Shown piece after piece: positions 1 through 5,666 of a stretch of DNA of 5,666 bases. Every line of letters starts with the position of its first letter. Within the stretch, counting starts at the first letter, position 1. The position numbers and the translations under genes were made by a program. The stretch lies in assembly GCA_002714465.1 (NCBI GenBank), contig PAXL01000017.1:60301-65966 (forward strand). The letters run 5' to 3'. This stretch comes from Gemmatimonadota bacterium. GTDB lineage: Bacteria; Latescibacterota; UBA2968. The notes beneath the pieces were generated by a model, which was given only the letters and a program-made list of their open reading frames with translations, made no database searches and was not told the DNA's origin.

Positions 1-615
1 GAAGCCGCAGCAGCCAACACAGGCGGAGCCGTAGCAGCCGTCGCCGAGGCCGAGGCCAAATCGGGGCTTCCTATCCTTGAGTTCCAAAGCGGCCTTCATT
101 TCAAATGGCGCAATCGGGCTGCCCGCACGATTGGAATCCGATACGACCTGGTCAGCTTCGTATACGACGATGAGCCGGATCAGGTGATCACGGCCGACCG
201 GTATCGGCTGAGCCACGCTCACGCCGAGGGCGACCTGATATTCGCGCCGAAAAGCGAAGCCTATCGCCCCGAGCTGGTCTCCGAAATCGACCGTGTCGGG
301 TATCACGATTACCTCTGGCTTGAGGGACGGTCGGGGATGACAGAAAAGAAGCGTCGGCCCCGACACATCGCAATCATAAACCCCGATTATTGCACGGGTT
401 GCAACGCTTGCATCGAGGTCTGCCCCACCGACTGTATCGAAGAGGTAGATGTCAAGGAAGCTGGGCTGGATGGCTATGGGCAGTTCTGCGAGGTTCGTCT
501 CGCCGACTGTATTGGCTGCGTACAGTGTGTGAAGATGTGTCCTTGGGAGGCCATCGACATGGTCAACACCGACAGGGTCGAAGAGGCCTACGGTTTGCCG
601 GCGGGCAGCCTGTAG
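1..615 (+). CDS. Partial protein with C-terminal 2[4Fe-4S] ferredoxin domain (5' end outside window)
   Basis: The frame is open from base 1 to a TAG at 613-615, giving 204 visible residues, so the true start lies to the left. Residues 1-20 are rich in Ala and Glu and look like a linker. Residues 21-112 form a mixed region, with no evident membrane segment, that I cannot assign to a family. Residues 113-204 are a bacterial-type 2[4Fe-4S] ferredoxin domain with two CxxCxxCxxxCP motifs: Cys131/134/137/141 and Cys170/173/176/180. Cys145 and Cys163 are extra. Such domains bind two cubane clusters and pass single electrons, normally in the cytoplasm or at its membrane face. The partner enzyme is probably encoded upstream and cannot be seen. 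An in-frame ATG at 337, with GAGG at 322-325, could also start a free 92-residue ferredoxin, but the unbroken frame favours one protein. The next gene is convergent. The ferredoxin domain is certain; the overall function is unknown. Confidence 0.85.
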   Translation, partial: EAAAANTGGAVAAVAEAEAKSGLPILEFQSGLHFKWRNRAARTIGIRYDLVSFVYDDEPDQVITADRYRLSHAHAEGDLIFAPKSEAYRPELVSEIDRVGYHDYLWLEGRSGMTEKKRRPRHIAIINPDYCTGCNACIEVCPTDCIEEVDVKEAGLDGYGQFCEVRLADCIGCVQCVKMCPWEAIDMVNTDRVEEAYGLPAGSL

Positions 616-654
616 ACGCACTCGCCCAGCAATACGAAGACGAAAACGGATTCA

Positions 655-687
655 GGGGAGCGAAGACAGCCTTCGCTCCCCTTTTTT
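655..687 (+). terminator. Rho-independent terminator of the ferredoxin-domain gene
   Basis: A perfect 11-bp stem pairs 655-665 (GGGGAGCGAAG) with 671-681 (CTTCGCTCCCC) around a 5-nt loop, ACAGC. Six T residues follow at 682-687. The hairpin begins 39 nt after the stop codon at 615. On the opposite strand the stem is not followed by a T run, so it acts on + strand transcription. Confidence 0.93.
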
Positions 688-738
688 GTGCCCATCCGAA
701 CCGCCCGAATCGGAAAGGGTAAGGCGCTCCTTAGGTCT

Positions 739-778
739 AAAAGACAAAGGCCCCTTCTCAACATGAGGCGGGGGCCTT
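739..778 (-). terminator. Rho-independent terminator of the ileS-traR-lspA-rluD cluster
   Basis: Bases 747-754 (AAGGCCCC) pair perfectly with 771-778 (GGGGCCTT). Within the loop, 757-760 (CTCA) pairs with 764-767 (TGAG), extending the hairpin with a small internal irregularity. Read on the - strand the stem is followed by a broken T run (TTTGTCTTTT, 748-739), whereas the + strand side continues CTATAATTAA. It lies about 80 nt past the rluD-like stop codon, as expected for the end of the leftward transcript. Confidence 0.8.
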
Positions 779-857
779 CTATAATTAAGGCTACGTGGTT
801 CAGGTGGGACTGCGTCAATCCGTGCTGTCATGCCCGGAGGGTCCCCGAAACTGGGGG

Positions 858-1811
858 TTACTCATCCGACTGCTCCAACTCATCTTGCACGACCTGCATA
901 TCCTCCGGCGGATCCCTCTCGATACAGACCTCGCCCCCCCTGTGTGGGTGCACGAAAACGAGCTTCCTTGCGTGGAGCATCTGGCGATCGATGGGTTTGA
1001 GCATCCGCGCCGCCTCTGGGCGATAGAGTGGTGATATCCCCTTCAGCCTTTTCGCGTCGCCGTTGTAGACTGGGTCCCCGAAAACGGGGTGTCCGATATG
1101 ATCGAGGTGAACGCGAATCTGGTGCGTTCTCCCGGTCTGAAGCATCACATCGAGCACCGACAGAAAATCATACCGCGCCCGGGTACGATAGTGGGTTACT
1201 GCCACACGGCCTTCGCGACTGACCACCATGCGCGAGCGATCCCGCCGACTCCGGTTGATCCTCGTCTCGATCGTGCCTTCCTCTTCAGGATGTCCCCAGC
1301 AGATTGCCTCATACTGTCTGTGGATCTCTCGCACTTCGAGTTGTGTCGCGAGCTTCCGGTGGGTCACGTCATCCTTCGCGACGACGAGGAGGCCTGACGT
1401 ATCCTTGTCCAGCCTGTGTACGATCCCGGGTCTCAACTCTCCGTTCACAGTAGACAGTTTCTGATCCCGTCCGAGCAAAGCGTTAACGAGCGTGCCTGAC
1501 CTCAACCCACCCGACGGGTGAACGACCATCCCGATTGGCTTGTTCACCACCAGCAGCCATTCGTCTTCGAAGCAGACATCGAGCGGGACGTCTTCGGCTT
1601 CCAGATCGAGCGAATCAGGCTCCGGAATGGTCAGCGTGATCTGCTCACCCTCCGATACGCGGTAGCTAGATCGGACCGAGCGTCCCTCCACGAGGATCTC
1701 GTCCAAATCGATCAGCTTCCGGATTGCGGAACGGGACAGATCGGGACACACCTGCACGAGAACTCGGTCGACTCGCTCACCCGACTGACTGCTCACCACC
1801 CGGATCGTCAT
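858..1811 (-). CDS. rluD: RluD-type 23S rRNA pseudouridine synthase (RluA family)
   Basis: Converts uridine to pseudouridine in RNA. RluD itself acts on helix 69 of 23S rRNA. With the start at 1811 the protein has 317 residues, normal for the family. An S4 RNA-binding domain covers about residues 10-65 (GERVDRVLVQ, then SRSAIRKLIDLDEILVEG). The catalytic domain shows VVNKPIGMVVHPSGG (about 91-102), the active-site motif HRLDKDTSG with catalytic Asp135, RTHQIRVHLDHIGHPVFGDP (228-247) and HARKLVFVHP (280-289). The VVHP segment favours RluD over RluC, but the exact target uridine cannot be read from sequence. Other possible starts are TTG 1835 and ATG 1829. I prefer ATG 1811 because family proteins begin just before the S4 domain. 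No start has a strong Shine-Dalgarno sequence, and the gene overlaps lspA by 35 nt, so translational coupling is likely. It is the last gene of the leftward cluster. The stop is TAA at 858-860. Confidence 0.93.
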   Translation of the reverse strand: MTIRVVSSQSGERVDRVLVQVCPDLSRSAIRKLIDLDEILVEGRSVRSSYRVSEGEQITLTIPEPDSLDLEAEDVPLDVCFEDEWLLVVNKPIGMVVHPSGGLRSGTLVNALLGRDQKLSTVNGELRPGIVHRLDKDTSGLLVVAKDDVTHRKLATQLEVREIHRQYEAICWGHPEEEGTIETRINRSRRDRSRMVVSREGRVAVTHYRTRARYDFLSVLDVMLQTGRTHQIRVHLDHIGHPVFGDPVYNGDAKRLKGISPLYRPEAARMLKPIDRQMLHARKLVFVHPHRGGEVCIERDPPEDMQVVQDELEQSDE

Positions 1812-2286
1812 CTTGACGGTCTCTGCCATATCCAATAATCAGCAATGCAACCCCGACCGAAACACAGGCGTCGGCGATGTTGAACACATACCATCGAATA
1901 TCACCAATCCCGAAGTCGAGGAAGTCGATCACCACCCCATACCGAAATCGATCGATAACGTTTCCTATCGCCCCGCCAAGCACGAGCGCCAACCCGACAC
2001 TCCCCCATCGTTCCTCCGGTGCCGTCTGGATCAGCATGTAAATAACTAGGACCGTAGCAACTAGGGACAGGATCAGATGGAGGCCACCGCCCCCGAGCTT
2101 GATCCCGAAGACCGCACCTGGATTGTGGATGTAGGTGATTCTAAAGAAATCGCCCAGCACATCGACGGAGTCCCAAAGCTCGAGGTTCGTTGTCACGAGC
2201 CACTTGGTCACCAAGTCGACTAGCAAGGCGATTGCTGTGATCCAGAGTCTTTTCACGGGAGGATCCGTTCCGCTTCCCAGATACAC
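1777..2286 (-). CDS. lspA: Lipoprotein signal peptidase (signal peptidase II)
   Basis: Inner-membrane aspartyl protease that removes the signal peptide from diacylglyceryl-modified prolipoproteins before the lipobox Cys. In the 169-residue form, family motifs appear in order: Asp24 in LLVDLVTKW, IHNPGAVFGI with Asn55, GGAIGNVIDRFRYGVVIDFLDF with catalytic Asp112, and FNIADACVSVGVALL with catalytic Asp139. Four hydrophobic segments fall near residues 14-32, 69-88, 96-111 and 135-153, as expected. The tail from residue 154 is short and very polar (RDRQDDDPGGEQ), and its codons overlap the rluD-like gene. Two GTG starts are possible: 2286 (169 aa) and 2256 (159 aa, beginning VKRLW directly before the first helix). 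Many family members start like the shorter form, and neither has a clear Shine-Dalgarno site, so the start is uncertain. It lies 15 nt (or 45 nt) after the traR/dksA-like stop. Confidence 0.95.
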   Translation of the reverse strand: MYLGSGTDPPVKRLWITAIALLVDLVTKWLVTTNLELWDSVDVLGDFFRITYIHNPGAVFGIKLGGGGLHLILSLVATVLVIYMLIQTAPEERWGSVGLALVLGGAIGNVIDRFRYGVVIDFLDFGIGDIRWYVFNIADACVSVGVALLIIGYGRDRQDDDPGGEQSVG

Positions 2287-2301
2287 CGGAGAAAACGGGA
2301 C

Positions 2302-2685
2302 CTAGTCACGGCGTTCCTTCTGCTGGGACTCTTCCTCCTTGCAGGTCACGCAAATCTTTGTCGTCGGGACGGCTTCCAGACGAGCCTTCGGAATGTCGGT
2401 TCCGCACACGCGACAAACCCCGTAGGTGCCGTCTTCGATCCGCTGGATGGCCTGCTCCAGCTGACAGAGATACGCACCGTCACGGGAAGCAAACATGAAA
2501 GCCTTCTCCCGTTCGATCGACGCGCTGCCCAAGTCCGACATGTGGTCTGAATAGATCAGATCGCCCGATGAATCAGCAGATGTTTTGTTCAAGGAGTGGG
2601 ACTCGAGAACACCAAGGTCATTCTGGATCTCGTTCCGTTTCTCCATCAGGATCTGCTTGAAATACTCGCGATCAGCCTGTTCCAT
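2302..2685 (-). CDS. DksA/TraR-family C4 zinc-finger protein
   Basis: Small probable RNA polymerase-binding transcription factor of 127 residues. Residues 1-85 are mostly charged and probably form the two-helix coiled coil of DksA. Residues 91-115 hold the C4 zinc finger: Cys91, Cys94, Cys112, Cys115 (CxxC-x17-CxxC), within YGVCRVCG and the RLEAVPTTKICVTC stretch typical of the family. Proteins of this group enter the polymerase secondary channel; DksA acts with ppGpp on promoters such as those of rRNA genes. The coiled-coil tip here reads SDHMSDLGSAS (residues 46-56), so one acidic residue of the DksA DxxDxA motif appears to be replaced by Gly/Ser. A DksA-identical role should therefore not be assumed. 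ATG 2685 is chosen because AGGAGG stands 6 nt before it; a GTG at 2718 in frame would add 11 Arg-rich residues and lacks such a site. The gene lies 65 nt after ileS and just before lspA, probably in one transcript. Confidence 0.9.
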   Translation of the reverse strand: MEQADREYFKQILMEKRNEIQNDLGVLESHSLNKTSADSSGDLIYSDHMSDLGSASIEREKAFMFASRDGAYLCQLEQAIQRIEDGTYGVCRVCGTDIPKARLEAVPTTKICVTCKEEESQQKERRD

Positions 2686-2691
2686 CCTCCG

Positions 2692-2697
2692 CCTCCT
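2692..2697 (-). promoter_or_regulatory. Ribosome binding site of the DksA/TraR-like gene
   Basis: The - strand reads AGGAGG, then six bases (CGGAGG), then the ATG whose first base is 2685. The match to the Shine-Dalgarno consensus and the 6-nt spacing fix this start over the upstream GTG at 2718. It is by far the strongest ribosome binding site seen in the cluster. Confidence 0.85.
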
Positions 2698-2750
2698 CGA
2701 CCAGCCCCGGTCAACCACTGTCGCGACCCAGGGAAAGAGTTGTCACCAGC

Positions 2751-5666
2751 TCAGCTGACTTTCTTCAGGGCAAGCACACCCTCATGTCCGTTGACTTTCG
2801 ATTCCTGCCTTACTTCGAGTTCTTCGGGGATAGTCCCGATCACAACATCCTCCGCCAAGACCTCTCCGGCAAGGTATTCACGGTGTGCTGCCGCCGCAGA
2901 TTCGAGATGGTCATCTCCCTGCACACCGACGGTGATCCGATCCGACACGTCGAAGCCCGCTTCCTTACGCATGTTCTGAATCCGGTTCACGAGTTCACGG
3001 GCCGTGCACTCCGCTACCAATTCGTCATCGAGATTCACATCCAGGCCGACCGCCAAATTATTGTCGATCGCAACCACCAAATCGCCCTTCTCTGTCCGCT
3101 GGACCTCAAGATCGTCAATCGTGATCTCGCCGTCTGCAACCTCGATCGAACCGCCTTTCCTGAGAGACGCGATCTCCTCATAGGTCAGTGCCCCGACCCG
3201 CGCCCCCACCTCTTTCATCCGCTTCCCGAACCGGGGTCCAAGCGCACGGAAGTTGGGCTTATAGGACACATCGCTGAGTTCGGTCTCGTCCTCGACCATC
3301 ACGATCTCTTTGATGTTCAATTCATCGGAAATCAGGTCGTTCATCTCCGCAAGCTCATCGCGGTTGTGTTCGTCGGGCGGCAACAGGTACAGCTTCCGGA
3401 GCGGCTGTCTCACCTTCAGATCGTGCTTGCTTCGCAGGGACCGGCCGAGCACGACCGCGCGTGTTGCCAGCGACATCTGCTCCTCGAGCTCGCCATCCCG
3501 CAGGGACTCGTCAGCCATCGGCATATCACACAGATGAATGCTCGCCGGTGCGCTCCTCTGGTAGGACCGAACAAGGTTCTGGTAGATCTGTTCTGTCACG
3601 AACGGCAGAACAGGCGCAAGTGCCTTCGAGAACGACACCAGCACCTGATACAGCGTCCCGTAGGCCGACACTTTGTCGGCATCGTCTTCCGACTTCCAGA
3701 ACCGACGGCGGCTTCGACGGATATACCAGTTCGTCAGTTTCTCTACGAACGACACCATCGCAGGCACCGTTCGATACAGACGATAGGCTTCCATCTCCGC
3801 GTTTATATCATTCAGAAGCGTCTGGAGCTCAGACAAAATCCATCGATCTAGTCGATGCGTCGATGCTGTATCCGCTGCCTGATCCGGTGACCAGCCATCG
3901 ATATTCGCGTAGGTCACGAAGAAGCTATATGCGTTCCAGAGCGGGATGATCACGTCCCTTAGACTCTGGCTCATCCCCGCCTCGGAAAGCCGCAGCTCTT
4001 CGGCCTTCATCGCCGGTGAATTCAGCAGGTAGAGTCGGAGTGCATCAGCTCCATACTTCTCAAGCATATCCGTCGGGTCTGGATAGTTCTTCAGGCGCTT
4101 GCTCAGCTTGCGACCGTCCTCGGCCAGCAGCATCCCGCCGACGATACAGTTCTGGAACGCTGGCTTGTCGAACAGCGCGGCCGTCAGGATTGTCAGCGTG
4201 TAGAACCAACCCCGCGTCTGATCGAGGTTCTCTGAGATAAAGTCCGCGGGGAAACTCGCTTCGAACGCCTCTCGATTCTCAAAGGGATAGTGATTCTGGG
4301 CGTAAGGCATCGACCCCGACTCGAACCAGCAATCGAGGACTTCCGGAACTCGGGTCAGCATCCCGTTCCCCGAGGGCGCCGGAATCTTAAGATGGTCGAT
4401 ACAGTGTTTGTGTAGATCCTCGACCTTCTCCCCAGTTAGCTTCTCCAGCTCTTCCACACTCCCGATGCAAACCGCTTCGCCCGACTCCTCGTCCCGCCAA
4501 ATCGGCAGCGGTGTACCCCAGTATCGGTTCCGGCTGATCGCCCAATCCCGTGCGCCTTCGAGCCACTTGCCAAAACGTCCGTCGCGGATGTGCTCGGGGA
4601 TCCACCAAATCTGCTGGTTGGCGGAGATCATTTTCTCCTTCAGCTCACCCTCGACCTTCACAAACCATGTCGAGATCGTCCGGTAGATCAGGGGGGAATC
4701 ACAACGCCAACAGAACGGATAGCTGTGGACCATCGTGCTTTCGCTGAACAGCGTGCCTTCGTCGCGAAGACGCCGTATTACGGGGGTGTCGGCATCTTTG
4801 ACGAACTCGCCGGCATACTCACCAACCTCATCTGTGAAACGGCAGTCTGCGTCGATCGGACAAACCGTCGGCAGTCCTTCCTTCTGACCGAGCAGGTAAT
4901 CGTCTTCACCAAAGCCGGGCGCCACATGCACGATCCCCGTTCCGTCTTCGGTCGACACGAAATCCGCAGCGACCACCCGAAAGGCACCCTCCGATCGAAG
5001 CTCCTCGAAATACGGGAAGAGCGGCTCGTAGCTCATCTCGAGCATCTCGGCAACGAACTGTGAGTCCACGGTCGCGATATCGTCTTTGTTCTTCGCGAAG
5101 ATCGTGTCCATCCGAGCCTTCGCCAGGATCAACTGCTCACCGTCCTTCATCGTCACACGGACATACTCGACGTCCTTTCCGATGGCGAGGCCCATGTTCG
5201 AGGAAAGCGTCCATGGTGTGGTCGTCCACGCGAGGATGGACAGATTGTCGCGATCCCTCACGTTGAAGCGAATGGTGATCGACGGATCCTGAGTGTCCTG
5301 ATAGCCCTGGTTGACCTCAAAATTCGATAGAGGCGTCGCGCAGCGGGGACAGTAGGCGAGCGACTTGTAGCCCTCGTAGATCAAACCCTTGTCCCAGAGC
5401 GACTTGAACACCCACCAGACCGATTCCATGAAGTCGGTGTCCATCGTGCGATATTGCTGATCCCAGTCGACCCAGCGGCCCATACGCTGGATCAGACTTT
5501 CCCACTCGGACGTGTACTGGAGCACCACCTCACGGCAAAACTCGTTAAACTTCTCGACACCGAACTCAAGGATATCGGGTCTCGATTTCAGACCCAGCTG
5601 CTGTTCCGCCTCATTTTCGACGGGTAGACCGTGACAGTCCCATCCCCAACGCCGCTCGACACGGTA
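2751..5666 (-). CDS. ileS: Isoleucyl-tRNA synthetase, type 2-like (5' end outside window)
   Basis: Class I synthetase that charges tRNA-Ile in the cytoplasm and edits mischarged valine. The frame is open to the window edge, giving 971 visible residues beginning YRVERRWGWDCHGLPVE. A GTG at 5528 is internal, not the start. By comparison with the family about 80-90 N-terminal residues, including the HIGH motif, lie outside. Seen in order: YCPRC (about 105-109); CP1 editing domain with WTTTPWT (147-153) and HVAPGFGEDDY (247-257); CWRC (319-322); DWAISRNRYWGTPLP (374-388); CWFESGSMPYA (446-456); the KMSKS-type loop as KLSKR (520-524); then the helical anticodon-binding region. The C-terminus (ARELVNRIQNMRKEAGF to the end) lacks the Cys pairs of the zinc finger found in type 1 bacterial enzymes. 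This and the expected total length of about 1,050 residues point to the eukaryote-like type 2 form, which is typically mupirocin-tolerant. The stop is TGA at 2751-2753. First visible gene of the leftward cluster. Confidence 0.97.
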   Translation of the reverse strand, partial: YRVERRWGWDCHGLPVENEAEQQLGLKSRPDILEFGVEKFNEFCREVVLQYTSEWESLIQRMGRWVDWDQQYRTMDTDFMESVWWVFKSLWDKGLIYEGYKSLAYCPRCATPLSNFEVNQGYQDTQDPSITIRFNVRDRDNLSILAWTTTPWTLSSNMGLAIGKDVEYVRVTMKDGEQLILAKARMDTIFAKNKDDIATVDSQFVAEMLEMSYEPLFPYFEELRSEGAFRVVAADFVSTEDGTGIVHVAPGFGEDDYLLGQKEGLPTVCPIDADCRFTDEVGEYAGEFVKDADTPVIRRLRDEGTLFSESTMVHSYPFCWRCDSPLIYRTISTWFVKVEGELKEKMISANQQIWWIPEHIRDGRFGKWLEGARDWAISRNRYWGTPLPIWRDEESGEAVCIGSVEELEKLTGEKVEDLHKHCIDHLKIPAPSGNGMLTRVPEVLDCWFESGSMPYAQNHYPFENREAFEASFPADFISENLDQTRGWFYTLTILTAALFDKPAFQNCIVGGMLLAEDGRKLSKRLKNYPDPTDMLEKYGADALRLYLLNSPAMKAEELRLSEAGMSQSLRDVIIPLWNAYSFFVTYANIDGWSPDQAADTASTHRLDRWILSELQTLLNDINAEMEAYRLYRTVPAMVSFVEKLTNWYIRRSRRRFWKSEDDADKVSAYGTLYQVLVSFSKALAPVLPFVTEQIYQNLVRSYQRSAPASIHLCDMPMADESLRDGELEEQMSLATRAVVLGRSLRSKHDLKVRQPLRKLYLLPPDEHNRDELAEMNDLISDELNIKEIVMVEDETELSDVSYKPNFRALGPRFGKRMKEVGARVGALTYEEIASLRKGGSIEVADGEITIDDLEVQRTEKGDLVVAIDNNLAVGLDVNLDDELVAECTARELVNRIQNMRKEAGFDVSDRITVGVQGDDHLESAAAAHREYLAGEVLAEDVVIGTIPEELEVRQESKVNGHEGVLALKKVS

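Noticed and set aside
1..60. Repetitive GCC/GCA/GAG-rich stretch that might be a tandem repeat
   Set aside because: There is no fixed repeat unit. It is simply the codons of an Ala/Glu-rich protein linker in the open frame.
390..722. Alternative + strand frame overlapping the ferredoxin domain
   Set aside because: It reads the same DNA one frame away from the clear double CxxCxxCxxxCP coding sequence and runs through the terminator hairpin. No family features are visible.
841..1088. Two similar short inverted repeats, GTCCCCGAAACTGGGG (841-856) and GTCCCCGAAAACGGGG (1074-1089)
   Set aside because: The second encodes the conserved PVFGDP motif of the pseudouridine synthase, so its form is set by coding. 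The first has a short stem and no T run. Two copies are not enough to call a repeat family.
2784..3851. Long open frame of 355 codons on the + strand opposite ileS
   Set aside because: It lies entirely antisense to the conserved ileS coding sequence. Its translation has low-complexity His/Arg/Leu-rich stretches with no recognisable motif, and no ribosome binding site stands out. It is a by-product of the codon bias of ileS.
3461..3949. Second + strand open frame opposite ileS (162 codons)
   Set aside because: Its Ser/Arg/Pro/Thr-rich composition is typical of an out-of-frame reading of a GC-rich gene, and ileS is intact beneath it.
5526..5528. GTG as a possible ileS start
   Set aside because: The frame continues upstream without a stop to the window edge and encodes the conserved WGWDCHGLPVE segment, so the gene begins outside the window.

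Overview
The window is bacterial chromosomal DNA of moderately high GC, densely packed with genes. It holds the 3' end of a ferredoxin-domain gene on the + strand. Facing it on the - strand is a housekeeping gene cluster, read from right to left: ileS (5' end outside the window), a DksA/TraR-type zinc-finger gene, lspA and an rluD-type pseudouridine synthase gene. LspA and an RluD-type enzyme mark it as bacterial. The isoleucyl-tRNA synthetase looks like the eukaryote-like type 2 form. I cannot name a phylum. The gene order and the 'SDHMSDLG' style of the zinc-finger protein would suit Planctomycetota, Latescibacterota or a related deep bacterial lineage, but this is a weak inference.

Layout. 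Positions 1-615 (+) are open from the window edge to a TAG stop. They encode an Ala/Glu-rich stretch, a region of about 90 residues that I do not recognise, and a C-terminal 2[4Fe-4S] ferredoxin domain. The convergent gap 616-857 holds two hairpins, one suited to ending each convergent transcript. From 858 to the right edge every gene lies on the - strand: rluD-like (858-1811), lspA (1777-2256 or 2286), traR/dksA-like (2302-2685) and ileS (2751 to beyond 5666). The spacings are short: 65 nt from ileS to traR, 15-45 nt from traR to lspA, and a 35-nt overlap of lspA and rluD. One transcript ending at the 739-778 terminator is likely.

How they fit together. ileS charges tRNA-Ile, and rluD modifies 23S rRNA. 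lspA processes lipoprotein signal peptides; its linkage to ileS is widespread in bacteria. The small DksA/TraR-type protein may adjust transcription by binding RNA polymerase, so the cluster would join translation, transcription control and envelope maturation. The + strand ferredoxin-domain gene is unrelated by function and is the least understood part of the window.

I found no CRISPR array, mobile element, tRNA or rRNA gene, and no convincing new system. The points worth a second look are the unknown N-terminal part of the ferredoxin protein, the type 2 features of IleS, the altered tip motif of the DksA-like protein, and the start sites and overlap of lspA and rluD.
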